Shown piece after piece: positions 8,516 to 16,948 of a stretch of 46,636 bases of DNA (its first letter is position 1; the number at the start of each line of letters is the position of its first letter). Below the pieces are notes generated by a model that worked only from the letters and a program-made list of their open reading frames with translations, ran no database searches and was not told the origin of the DNA. Position numbers and translations under genes: made by a program. Source of the stretch: an uncultured Sphingomonadales bacterium (GTDB lineage Bacteria > Pseudomonadota > Alphaproteobacteria > Sphingomonadales > Sphingomonadaceae); the NCBI GenBank assembly GCA_903832325.1, contig CAILBC010000011.1, forward strand, positions 1-46,636. Reading direction: 5' to 3'.

Positions 8516-10228
8516 ATGAAACTGCGTTTGGTGACTTCGGCGACTTCGGTGTTCGCCCTTGTGGCGACCGCCGCGCTGACCAGCCCGCTGATCGCGGCCA
8601 AGGCGGTGCACCCGCACCATCATGCCCCGGCGCATGCCGCCGCGTTTCCGCAGAAGCATGCCGGGATCGAACCGCCGATGCCGCTGCGCGTTACCCCCGG
8701 TGTTACCGCACCGGCACGGTCGCTGGCGCTGGGCATTGGCCGTGGCCAGTTGGTCACCCTGCCCGCCGCGATGGCGGATGTGTTCGTGGCCAACGACACC
8801 GTGGCCGACGTGCAGGTGAAATCGGGCAACCAGCTTTACGTGTTCGGCAAAGCGGCCGGTGAAACCACCATCTATGCCAGCAACGCGCATGGCGAAGTGG
8901 TGTGGTCGGCCAATGTGCGAGTGGGCGCCAATCTCGACAATATCGACCAGATGATGCATCTGGCCATGCCCGATGCACATATTTCGGCGGCGACGATGAA
9001 CGGCACCGTGCTGTTGACCGGCACCGTGGCCGCGCCCGAGGATGCGGCCGAGGCCGAACGCCTGGTCAAGGCGTTTGTCGGTGACAAGACCAACGTGATC
9101 AGCCGCCTGAAGATGGCGACCCCGCTGCAGGTGAACCTGAGCGTGAAGATCGCCGAAGTCAGCCGATCGCTGACGCGCAACATCAGTTCGAACCTGACCA
9201 GCGTATCGACCGCCAACGGCTTCAAATACGGCATCGGCCAGGGCAACGGCTTTTTCCAGAGCGGCAGCAGTTCGTCGCTGGGGGTGGGCAACACGCCCTC
9301 CACGTTCCAGTATGATCCCACCGCCGTGACCGCGCTCAATCCGCTGGGCCTGGTCAAGACCACGGGCATCACCGTCAATCCGCCGACGATCGGCACGGCG
9401 CTGGCCGGCATGGGCAAAGTGTTCGGGCTGGATCTGCTGGGCGCGCTCGATCTGGGCGAAACGATCGGCCTGGTGAACACGCTGGCCGAACCGAACCTGA
9501 CCGCGCTGTCGGGCGAAACTGCCGAATTCCTGGCAGGCGGCGAATATCCCATCCCGATCAACACCGGGCTGGGCGCGACGTCGGTCGAATTCAAGAAATA
9601 CGGCGTCAGCCTGTCGTATACCCCCACCGTGCTGGCCAACGGGCGCATTTCGCTGCGCGTGCGGCCGGAAGTGTCGGAACTGACCAGCGAAGGATCGGTG
9701 ACGATCAACGGACTGGCGATCCCGGGGCTGACCGTGCGCCGCGCGGAAACCACCGTGGAACTGGGTTCGGGGCAAAGCTTCATGATCGCCGGCCTGCTGA
9801 AGAACAGCAGCCAGAACACGATCACCAAGATGCCGGGCGCAGGCGATATCCCGGTGCTGGGATCGCTGTTCCGTTCGACCGCGTTCAAGAAGGGTGAAAC
9901 CGAACTGGTTATCGTGGTGACGCCATATCTGGTCCAGCCGGTCGATGCCGCCAAGATCCACCTGCCCACCGACGGCTTCAAGAACGCCGATGCCCTTCAG
10001 CAGATCCTGGGCAATGTCGAAAGCGACGGGGGCAAGGGCATCAAAAAAGTGCTGCCGACCGAAAAGCCGGCAACCCAATCGACCACGCCCCAATCGGCCA
10101 ATCCGGCAACCCCGGGCCCGGTCGGCGACGCATCGACAGGTGCTGCATCGACCGGCACCGCAGACCGGCCGCGCAAGCCTGCCAAACAGGCGAGCGCCGA
10201 CGCGCAGCCCGGCTTCAGCATCAAGTGA
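8516..10228 (+). CDS. cpaC: Tad pilus secretin CpaC/RcpA
   Basis: The outer-membrane secretin through which the Tad pilus emerges. A signal peptide (about residues 1-30, ending IAAKA) is followed by the pilus N-terminal domain (LGIGRGQLVTLPAAMADVF), a BON-like segment (GTVLLTGTVAAPEDAAEAE), then the secretin domain with LNTLAEPNLTALSG-type and GGEYPIPINT motifs. An unusual Ala/Thr/Pro-rich tail of about 60 residues with basic patches follows the barrel. ATG 8516 (570 residues) is chosen because the signal peptide starts there and AAAGG lies just upstream; an in-frame start at 8375 would add 47 residues of non-homologous sequence. Confidence 0.93.
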   Translation: MKLRLVTSATSVFALVATAALTSPLIAAKAVHPHHHAPAHAAAFPQKHAGIEPPMPLRVTPGVTAPARSLALGIGRGQLVTLPAAMADVFVANDTVADVQVKSGNQLYVFGKAAGETTIYASNAHGEVVWSANVRVGANLDNIDQMMHLAMPDAHISAATMNGTVLLTGTVAAPEDAAEAERLVKAFVGDKTNVISRLKMATPLQVNLSVKIAEVSRSLTRNISSNLTSVSTANGFKYGIGQGNGFFQSGSSSSLGVGNTPSTFQYDPTAVTALNPLGLVKTTGITVNPPTIGTALAGMGKVFGLDLLGALDLGETIGLVNTLAEPNLTALSGETAEFLAGGEYPIPINTGLGATSVEFKKYGVSLSYTPTVLANGRISLRVRPEVSELTSEGSVTINGLAIPGLTVRRAETTVELGSGQSFMIAGLLKNSSQNTITKMPGAGDIPVLGSLFRSTAFKKGETELVIVVTPYLVQPVDAAKIHLPTDGFKNADALQQILGNVESDGGKGIKKVLPTEKPATQSTTPQSANPATPGPVGDASTGAASTGTADRPRKPAKQASADAQPGFSIK

Positions 10229-10242
10229 AAGGGGAAACCGTC

Positions 10243-10974
10243 ATGACCCACAGCCAAGTTTGCCCATCTCTTGTTCAGTCGGCTCTTGTCCAGTCAGCTC
10301 TTGTTCAGTCGGCTCCAGTTGATCTGGCCAACCGGGGCCCCCGTCCCTTCCGGCTTGCCGCCAGCGCCGTTGCGCTGGGGCTGGGCCTGATGCTGGCCGG
10401 ATGCGGCGGCATGCCGACCAACCGCACGCTCGACAACATCCACCAGCCGGTGGTCGAACACACCAATTTCACAATCGACCTGGTGACGATGCCCGAAGGC
10501 GGCGTCGATCCGATGCAGCAACACCGGCTGACCGAATGGTTTGGCGCGCTGGGGCTGAAATATGGCGATCACGTTTCGTTGGATGATCCGGCGCAATCGG
10601 GCGCGACCCATGCGGCGGTGGAAACCGTGGCTGGCCGGTTCGGCCTGATCCTCGATGTGGTGGCCCCGGTTACCGAAGGCGCGATCCCCGCCGGCACCGC
10701 GCGCGTGGTGGTATCGCGCGCCTTTGCCAGCGTGCCCGGCTGCCCCGATTGGTCGGGCCGGTCCGATGCCAACTACACCAATGGCACCTCGCGCAATTAT
10801 GGCTGCGCCATCAGCAGCAACCTGGCCGAAATGGTCGCCAACAAGGAAGATCTGGTTCACGGCCAGGATGGCGCGGGCAACACCGTGGTCGCCACCAACA
10901 CCAAGGCGATCGAGGCCTATCGTCTGAAACCGGCGACCGGTGCCACCCAGCTCAAGCAACAATCGACGCAATAA
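10243..10974 (+). CDS. cpaD: Tad pilus lipoprotein CpaD
   Basis: CpaD is the small outer-membrane lipoprotein associated with the Tad secretin. The 243 residues include a lipobox (LMLAGCGG), then CpaD-family segments (HTNFTIDLV, SPVCPDWS-like region VPGCPDWSGR, NYGCAISSNLAEMVANKEDL). The n-region of the signal peptide is unusually long because a 15-bp unit encoding LVQSA is repeated three times (10267-10311). The ATG at 10243 has AAAGGGGA upstream; a GTG at 10225 overlapping the cpaC stop is the alternative. Confidence 0.9.
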   Translation: MTHSQVCPSLVQSALVQSALVQSAPVDLANRGPRPFRLAASAVALGLGLMLAGCGGMPTNRTLDNIHQPVVEHTNFTIDLVTMPEGGVDPMQQHRLTEWFGALGLKYGDHVSLDDPAQSGATHAAVETVAGRFGLILDVVAPVTEGAIPAGTARVVVSRAFASVPGCPDWSGRSDANYTNGTSRNYGCAISSNLAEMVANKEDLVHGQDGAGNTVVATNTKAIEAYRLKPATGATQLKQQSTQ

Positions 10975-11064
10975 CGCATTGGCCAACAGATAATTGGCAC
11001 AGGCCGTCTCAATCCCAATGGGCACCCTGCCCACCTGTCCGCAAGCACACGAGGAAGTCACGCG

Positions 11065-12399
11065 ATGAACGCGCCCTGGAAATCCGGCAATCGGGACATG
11101 TTCGCGGCCTATGTCTGCGACGATGCCACGCTCGACACGCTTCGTGCGGTCGCCATCGACATGGGGTGGCCGCCGGAAAAGGTGATGAAGGGCGGCCTGC
11201 GCAATGCCACGCAGTCGCTGGCGATCACCGCCAGCCCGGCGATCCTGATGGTCGACTTGTCGGAAAGCGGCGATCCGCTGAACGATATCAACGCGCTGGC
11301 CGAAGTGTGCGAGCCCGGCACGGTGGTGATTGCGGTGGGCCAGGTCAACGATGTGCGGCTGTACCGCGATCTGGTTGCATCGGGCATTCAGGACTATCTG
11401 CTGAAGCCGCTGTCGCCGGCCCATCTGCGCGATACGCTGGTGCAGGCGCAGGCGATCTTTGCCGCACCGCGCAGCGGTGACGGCGCCGCAACCAAGCGCC
11501 ACATCGCCACGGCCGTGGTGGGCACGCGCGGCGGCGTCGGGGCCTCTACCGTGGCGACGTCGCTGGCGTGGATGCTCAGTTCGGATCACAAGATGCCGAC
11601 CGCGCTGCTCGATCTCGATGTCCATTTCGGCACCGGTGCGCTGACGCTCGATCTGGAGCCGGGCCGCGGGCTGACCGATGCGATCGACAACCCCAGCCGC
11701 ATCGACGGGCTGTTCATCGAACGCGCGATGATCCGCGCCAACGACAATCTGGCGATCCTGTCGGCCGAAGCGCCGATCAGCGCACCGCTGCTGACCGATG
11801 GCACCGCGTTTGTGCAGCTGATCGAGGAATTCCGCCACGCCTTTGAGGCGACGGTGGTCGATCTGCCGCGCAACATGCTGATCAATTTCCCGCGATTGCT
11901 GGCCAACATGCATGTCGTGGTGGTGGTGACCGAATTGACGCTGGCGGGCGCACGCGACGGGATTCGCATCCTGTCGTGGCTGAAATCGAACGCGCCGCAC
12001 ACCACCGTGCTGATGATTGCCAACAAGGCGGCCGGCGGCGTGGGTGAAATCAGCCGCGGCGATTTCGAAACCTCGATCGAGCGCAAGGTGAACTTCGTCG
12101 TGCCGCTCGATGCCAAGGCCGCCACCAACGCGGCCAAGCTGGGCCAGACTTTCATCGGCGCCAACCGGTCGTCAAAGGCGGCACAGGCCCTGCGCGCCAT
12201 TGCCGAGGCGATCATCGCCACCGATGGCGAACGTGAACCTGCAACCACCAGCAAAGTGGCCAAAGGCGGCAAGGGTGGCAAAGGCGGCAAGCCGGCCGCT
12301 GCGGGCGATCAGGCCGCGGGCGGATCGGGTTCGCTGCTCGGCCGGTTCGATCTCAAGAAACTGCTGCCGTCCAAAGCCAAGTCGGGGGCCTCTGCCTGA
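11065..12399 (+). CDS. cpaE: Tad pilus localisation ATPase-like CpaE/TadZ
   Basis: A MinD/ParA-like protein that places the Tad machine at the pole. The N-terminal half (residues 11-135) looks like a degenerate response-regulator receiver; the C-terminal half is a ParA-fold domain starting at VVGTRGGVGAST (about 152-163). As in other CpaE proteins the Walker A lacks the usual GK lysine. The tail is a basic Gly/Lys repeat (KGGKGGKGGK) plus a conserved-looking LLGRFDLKKLLPSK. GAGG lies upstream of the ATG. The gene normally downstream, cpaF, is not here: tadB begins 69 bp later. Confidence 0.93.
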   Translation: MNAPWKSGNRDMFAAYVCDDATLDTLRAVAIDMGWPPEKVMKGGLRNATQSLAITASPAILMVDLSESGDPLNDINALAEVCEPGTVVIAVGQVNDVRLYRDLVASGIQDYLLKPLSPAHLRDTLVQAQAIFAAPRSGDGAATKRHIATAVVGTRGGVGASTVATSLAWMLSSDHKMPTALLDLDVHFGTGALTLDLEPGRGLTDAIDNPSRIDGLFIERAMIRANDNLAILSAEAPISAPLLTDGTAFVQLIEEFRHAFEATVVDLPRNMLINFPRLLANMHVVVVVTELTLAGARDGIRILSWLKSNAPHTTVLMIANKAAGGVGEISRGDFETSIERKVNFVVPLDAKAATNAAKLGQTFIGANRSSKAAQALRAIAEAIIATDGEREPATTSKVAKGGKGGKGGKPAAAGDQAAGGSGSLLGRFDLKKLLPSKAKSGASA

Positions 12400-12468
12400 C
12401 CGGAGCAATCCGGCCGGCAGTCTTTCGCATTCGCACCTTTCGTTTTTTCAACCTCAGCAGGTCCCGCC

Positions 12469-13440
12469 ATGCAAACCTTGCCCCTCATGATCCTGGTCTT
12501 TGGCGTGACCTTCATGCTGGGCTTGCTGGCGATCGCCTTTACCGGCCCCAGCCCGTCACGCGAAGGGTCGCGCCGGTTGCAGGCGGTGCGGTTGCGCCAT
12601 TCGGACAATGCGGTCGACAAAGTGGAGGCGCAGTACCGCAAGGCTGTCGCCGCGCGCAAACCGACCGCCTACAAAAGCTCCGGATCGCAGACCCGCATCC
12701 AGGCGCTGACGCTGCGGCTGCACCGCACCGGCAAAGGCTGGACGGTGTCACAATATATCTATGCCACGCTGGGGCTGACCGTGGCGACGTTCCTGCTGGT
12801 GTTCGTGAAAAGCGGATCGATCGGGCTGGCGCTGGCCGCGGGCGTGATCATCGGCGCCGGGGTGCCGCACATGGCCGTCAACTGGGCGATCGGCGGCCGG
12901 ACGAAGGCGTTCATCACCCGTTTTCCCGATGCGCTGGAACTGCTCGTGCGCGGGCTGCGTTCGGGTCTGCCGATCAGTGAAACGCTGGGCGTGGTCGCCA
13001 GCGAATTGCCCGGGCCCGTGGCCGAGGAATTCAAGCTGGTGACCGATCGTATCCGGCTGGGCCGGACGATGGAAGAATCGCTGACCGATACCGCCGAACG
13101 GCTCAATCTGGCCGAATTCAGCTTTTTCTGCATCACCCTGGCGATTCAGCGCGAAACCGGGGGCAACCTGGCCGAAACGCTGGGCAACCTGGCCGACGTG
13201 CTGCGCAAACGCGCCGCGATGAAGCTGAAGATCAGCGCGATGAGCTCGGAATCAAAGGCTTCGGCCTATATCATCGGGTCCCTGCCGTTCATCGTGTTCT
13301 TCCTGATCTATTCGATCAACCCCTATTACATGGGCAAGTTCTTTACTGACGAACGCTGCATCATCGCCCTGATCGGTGCGGGCGTCTGGCTGTCGATCGG
13401 CGCATTCATCATGCGCCAGATGATCAACTTCGAAATTTGA
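12469..13440 (+). CDS. tadB: Tad inner-membrane platform protein TadB
   Basis: A GspF/PilC-superfamily platform protein. The 323 residues have an N-terminal membrane segment (residues 5-24), a central pair of hydrophobic stretches near 100-145, the T2SSF domain with FPDALELLVRGLRSGLPI and QRETGGNLAETLGNLA, and two C-terminal membrane segments. It would pair with TadC and transmit movement from the motor ATPase, which is missing next door. Ten bases separate it from tadC. Confidence 0.92.
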   Translation: MQTLPLMILVFGVTFMLGLLAIAFTGPSPSREGSRRLQAVRLRHSDNAVDKVEAQYRKAVAARKPTAYKSSGSQTRIQALTLRLHRTGKGWTVSQYIYATLGLTVATFLLVFVKSGSIGLALAAGVIIGAGVPHMAVNWAIGGRTKAFITRFPDALELLVRGLRSGLPISETLGVVASELPGPVAEEFKLVTDRIRLGRTMEESLTDTAERLNLAEFSFFCITLAIQRETGGNLAETLGNLADVLRKRAAMKLKISAMSSESKASAYIIGSLPFIVFFLIYSINPYYMGKFFTDERCIIALIGAGVWLSIGAFIMRQMINFEI

Positions 13441-13450
13441 GAGCGCAACC

Positions 13451-14473
13451 ATGAGCGCATTTTCCAACGCCCCGACCACGCCCCATCCCACGCTGATGGG
13501 CATCGATGTCATTTTCGTCGGCTCGGTGCTGGCGGGGTTGGCAGCGCTCGCGGTGCTGCTGGCGATCTATGCCGCGCTGACCGTTCGCGATCCGATGGTC
13601 AAGCGGGTCAAGGCGCTGAACGAACGGCGCGAACAGCTGAAAGCCGGGATTGTTGTTTCGGCCAGCCGCAAACGCGCCAGCATCATCCGGCGCAACGACA
13701 CCACCGACCGCATCCGCGGTTTCCTGCAGAGCCTGAGCGTGCTGCAGGACAGCCAGTTGAAAGTGGCGCAGCAGAAACTGGCGCAGGCCGGCATCCGCAA
13801 AAAGGAATGGGGTGTCGCGATCATCCTGGGCCGGATGATCTGCCCGATCGTCATCGGCGGGCTGGCTGCAACGCTGATCTATGGCCTGAACTATTTCCCG
13901 ACCTGGCCCGATTACAAGCGGTTTGGCGCCTTTGCCGCGATGCTGGTATTTGGCTACAAGCTGCCCGACATCTGGGTGTCGAACCTGGTCAGCAAGCGCA
14001 CCGGCGAACTGCGCAAGGGCCTGCCCGATGCGCTCGACCTGCTGGTGATCTGCGCCGAAGCCGGCCTGACGATCGACGCCGCGTTTTCCCGCGTGGCGCG
14101 CGAACTGGGCCGCGCCTATCCGGAACTGGGCGACGAATTCGCGCTGACCGCGATCGAACTGTCGTTCCTGACCGACCGGCGCATGGCCTTTGAAAACCTG
14201 GCCTATCGCGTAAAGCTGGAGGCGATGCGCGGGGTCACCACGACGATGATCCAGACCGAACGCTATGGCACGCCGCTGGCATCGGCGTTGCGCGTGCTCT
14301 CGGCCGAATTCCGCAACGAACGCATGATGCGCGCCGAAGAAAAGGCCGCGCGCCTGCCCGCGATCATGACCGTGCCGCTGATCCTGTTCATTCTGCCCAC
14401 GCTGTTCGTGGTCATTCTGGCGCCGGCGGCCTGTTCGATCTCCGACAACTTCCTGCACCGCAAGATGGGCTGA
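13451..14473 (+). CDS. tadC: Tad inner-membrane platform protein TadC
   Basis: The second GspF-family platform subunit, 340 residues. A membrane segment near residues 20-42 is followed by a cytoplasmic part and the T2SSF domain with LPDALDLLVICAEAGLTIDAAF and TERYGTPLASALRVL, then a C-terminal membrane segment (PLILFILPTLFVVILAP). It is the last Tad gene visible; no tadD, tadE, tadG or flp gene follows, because the next gene is convergent. Confidence 0.92.
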   Translation: MSAFSNAPTTPHPTLMGIDVIFVGSVLAGLAALAVLLAIYAALTVRDPMVKRVKALNERREQLKAGIVVSASRKRASIIRRNDTTDRIRGFLQSLSVLQDSQLKVAQQKLAQAGIRKKEWGVAIILGRMICPIVIGGLAATLIYGLNYFPTWPDYKRFGAFAAMLVFGYKLPDIWVSNLVSKRTGELRKGLPDALDLLVICAEAGLTIDAAFSRVARELGRAYPELGDEFALTAIELSFLTDRRMAFENLAYRVKLEAMRGVTTTMIQTERYGTPLASALRVLSAEFRNERMMRAEEKAARLPAIMTVPLILFILPTLFVVILAPAACSISDNFLHRKMG

Positions 14474-14474
14474 T

Positions 14475-14495
14475 CCCGGATGTCCTGACACCGGG
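14475..14495. terminator. Stem-loop between convergent tadC and tetR
   Basis: CCCGG-A-TGT and ACA-CCGGG form an 8-bp stem with one bulge and a CCTG loop, right after the tadC stop codon. It could stop transcription from both sides, although T tracts are missing. Confidence 0.45.
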
Positions 14496-14525
14496 TCAGC
14501 GCATCTGCGGTCGCAAGCGGCGCGT

Positions 14526-15194
14526 TCAGCGCGCCAGAATGCCGGCCATGATGAAATCGACCGTGTGTTCGCGATAGCGGTCGCGCAGTTCTTCGGTCAG
14601 CGTATCCTGGCCATAGCAATGGCGCAGCACCAGCCGTGCCGAAAAGAACCGGTCTGCCGCGCCCGTTACCGTGAAATAGAACAGTTGCGGATCGACCGCG
14701 CGGAATATCCCGGTTTTCACCCCGGCGGTGATCAGCCGGTCATAGGCGACGCCGAGCGGGGTGAGATACCGGTCGGCAATGCTGCGCGCTTCGGCATCGT
14801 CGCTGTCGCGCACCAGCCGCATCAGCAGGCGGTTGAGATAGGGATAGGCATAATAGGTATCGATGCATTTGCCGATGTGGCGGCGCAGCTTTGCCTCGGG
14901 CGACATGCTGTCTTTTACCACCAGCGCATCGACCGAGCGGATGATCGACACCATGTCCCGATCGAGCAGCGCCTTGAGCATGCCCGCCTTGTTGCCGAAA
15001 TAGTATTTGACCAGCGCCGAATTCAGCCCTGATCGCAACGACAGTTCGGACAGTGAAATATCGACCTGATCGCCTTCGCGCATGATCTGCGATGCGGTTT
15101 CCAGCAGCAGCTCGCGCGCGCCCTGTTGTTCGGCGGGCGCTTCCACAGCCGCAACAGGTGTTGCCTGCGGCGTGATCTTGTCGGTTTCGGTCAT
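14526..15194 (-). CDS. TetR/AcrR-family transcriptional regulator
   Basis: A 222-residue one-component repressor. The helix-turn-helix is at about residues 47-67 (ISLSELSLRSGLNSALVKYYF), with the KYYFGNKAGMLKALL segment typical of TetR proteins; the rest is a helical ligand-binding domain. The first 25 residues are an Ala/Pro/Gln-rich leader. Its ATG overlaps the stop of the crotonase gene by 4 bp, so it is translated with the acyl-CoA operon and probably represses it in response to a CoA thioester. That role is inferred from context. Confidence 0.9.
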   Translation of the reverse strand: MTETDKITPQATPVAAVEAPAEQQGARELLLETASQIMREGDQVDISLSELSLRSGLNSALVKYYFGNKAGMLKALLDRDMVSIIRSVDALVVKDSMSPEAKLRRHIGKCIDTYYAYPYLNRLLMRLVRDSDDAEARSIADRYLTPLGVAYDRLITAGVKTGIFRAVDPQLFYFTVTGAADRFFSARLVLRHCYGQDTLTEELRDRYREHTVDFIMAGILAR

Positions 15195-16063
15195 TCCCAA
15201 TCCGGTTCCTTCCACCATGGGTAAAATCCGGGCATATCCGAAGAAACCCGTGCCGGGTAGCGGGGTGCGCGTTTTTCCAGAAAGCTGGCAATGCCTTCTT
15301 TGGCATCGGGCCCGCGTGACAGCGTATAGATCGCGCGGCTGTCGACATGGTGCGCCTGCATCGGATGGTCGAACTGCGGATTGTGCCACAGCATCGCGCG
15401 GGTCATTGAAACGGCCACCGCGCTGGTGTTGTCGGCAATTTCACGCGCCAGCGCACGCGCCGCGGGCAGCAGATCATCCGGTTCGTGCAGCGATCGCACC
15501 AGCCCGCCGCGCAGCGCCTCTTCGGCATCGAACACGCGGCCGGTCATGCACCATTCCAGCGCCTGCGGCAGTCCGACCAGGCGGGGCAGAAACCAGCTCG
15601 ACGCCGCCTCCGGCACAATCCCGCGCCGCGCAAAGACAAAGCCGAACCGCGCGGTGCGGCTGGCCAGGCGCATGTCCATCGGCAATTGCATGGTCGCGCC
15701 AATGCCGACCGCCGCGCCGTTGATCGCACCGATCACCGGCTTTTTCGAGGCATGGATGCGCAAAGTCAGCCGGCCACCGGAATCGCGCACGCGCGGATCG
15801 GACAGATCATCGACAGCATCGCCGCTGGAAAAGATCTGCCGTCCGTCTTCCGGGGTCAGATCGGCGCCCGCGCAGAACGCGCGCGGCCCGTGGCCGGTCA
15901 CGATCACCGCGCGCACCGCATCATCGGCATCGGTCAGATCGAACGCCTGGCACAGTTCGGCCATCATCGTGCCGGTGAACGCGTTCATCTTGTCGGGACG
16001 ATGCAGCGTGATCGTGGCGATGCCATCGGCCACATCGAACAGGATCTGGGTAAATTCGGTCAC
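15191..16063 (-). CDS. Enoyl-CoA hydratase/isomerase (crotonase family)
   Basis: A 290-residue crotonase-fold enzyme. The oxyanion-hole segments are AFCAGADLTPE (about 62-72) and NGAAVGIGATM (about 115-125). E152 in GIVPEAASSW is a candidate catalytic acid, a pattern I associate with enoyl-CoA hydratase/isomerase paralogues rather than the two-glutamate mitochondrial hydratase. The C-terminus ends with an aromatic tail (GFYPWWKEPDWE). It sits between the SDR gene and tetR, so it should act on the same acyl-CoA chain. The exact reaction cannot be assigned. Confidence 0.88.
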   Translation of the reverse strand: MTEFTQILFDVADGIATITLHRPDKMNAFTGTMMAELCQAFDLTDADDAVRAVIVTGHGPRAFCAGADLTPEDGRQIFSSGDAVDDLSDPRVRDSGGRLTLRIHASKKPVIGAINGAAVGIGATMQLPMDMRLASRTARFGFVFARRGIVPEAASSWFLPRLVGLPQALEWCMTGRVFDAEEALRGGLVRSLHEPDDLLPAARALAREIADNTSAVAVSMTRAMLWHNPQFDHPMQAHHVDSRAIYTLSRGPDAKEGIASFLEKRAPRYPARVSSDMPGFYPWWKEPDWE

Positions 16064-16083
16064 GATGCTCTCCCGGCCTGGCG

Positions 16084-16110
16084 GGGGGGCGCCCAGGCGC
16101 AGCCCCCCGT
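16084..16110 (-). promoter_or_regulatory. GC-rich hairpin between SDR and crotonase genes
   Basis: GGGGGGC and GCCCCCC pair around an 11-base loop in the 72-bp gap inside the acyl-CoA operon. It may lower transcription of the distal crotonase and tetR genes or protect the upstream mRNA. Confidence 0.45.
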
Positions 16111-16135
16111 TTTCACGATCAACGCGGGGTAACGA

Positions 16136-16921
16136 TCAACGCGGGGCCATGCGGATGGCGCCATCAAGCCGCACGTCTTCGCCGTTGAAATATCCGGTTT
16201 CGATCATGCACAGCGCCAGCGCGGCATATTCTTCGGGCATGCCAAGGCGCTTGGGAAACGGCACCGACGCGGCCAGCGCCGCCTTCACATTGTCGGGCGC
16301 ACCCTGGAGCAGCGGGGTGTTGAAAATGCCCGGCAGGATCGTGTTGACGCGGATGCCTTCGCTCATCAGGTCGCGGGCGATCGGCAGAGTCATGCCGACA
16401 ACGCCACCCTTTGATGCGGAATAGGCGGCCTGGCCCATCTGCCCGTCTTCGGCCGCGACCGAGGCGGTGTTGACGATCGCGCCGCGTTCGCCGAATTCAT
16501 CGGCCGGATCGAGCGTGAGCATGCCGGCGGCCGACTTGGCGATGCAACGGAATGTGCCAACCAGGTTGATCTGGATGATCGCGTTGAAGGCATCGAGCGG
16601 GAAATGCTTGATGGCGCCGGTTTCCTTGGCGCGGCTTGCGGTCTTGATCGCATTGCCGGTGCCCGCGCAATTGACCAGGATGCGTTCCTGCCCGATGGCC
16701 TCGCGCGCTTTGGCAAAGCCGGCATCGACGCTTTCTTCGCTGGTTACATTGACTTCGCAGAACACCCCGCCGATTTCGGCGGCGACTGCTTCGCCCTTGT
16801 CCTTGTTCATGTCGAAAATGGCGACTTTCACGCCCTTGGCCGCCAGGGCGCGCGCTGTTGCCGCGCCAAGGCCCGAGGCGCCGCCGGTAACAACCGCGGA
16901 AACGCTGGAATCAAGCTTCAT
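16136..16921 (-). CDS. SDR, 3-hydroxyacyl-CoA dehydrogenase type II-like
   Basis: A 261-residue classical short-chain dehydrogenase/reductase. It has the NAD-binding TGGASGLG (12-19), NCAG (84-87) and the catalytic S154, Y167 and K171 (YSASK). D37 after the second strand (AIFDMNKD) favours NAD over NADP. Overall it resembles HSD17B10-type 3-hydroxyacyl-CoA dehydrogenases, which suits its place between a thiolase and a crotonase: it would oxidise the 3-hydroxyacyl-CoA. The ATG at 16921 is preferred because AGAGGA lies 7 bases upstream. Its stop codon lies in one copy of a 15-bp direct repeat (16115-16129 and 16132-16146). Confidence 0.9.
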   Translation of the reverse strand: MKLDSSVSAVVTGGASGLGAATARALAAKGVKVAIFDMNKDKGEAVAAEIGGVFCEVNVTSEESVDAGFAKAREAIGQERILVNCAGTGNAIKTASRAKETGAIKHFPLDAFNAIIQINLVGTFRCIAKSAAGMLTLDPADEFGERGAIVNTASVAAEDGQMGQAAYSASKGGVVGMTLPIARDLMSEGIRVNTILPGIFNTPLLQGAPDNVKAALAASVPFPKRLGMPEEYAALALCMIETGYFNGEDVRLDGAIRMAPR

Positions 16922-16948
16922 GTACAAATCCTCTTGGTTTGAATTTTT

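Noticed and set aside
8177..10093. A 638-codon frame antisense to cpaC
   Set aside because: His/Gln/Arg-rich antisense frame typical of high-GC genes; cpaC on the other strand has clear domains.
12400..12468. Hidden or split cpaF between cpaE and tadB
   Set aside because: Only 69 bp are available and no Walker motif is encoded in any frame.
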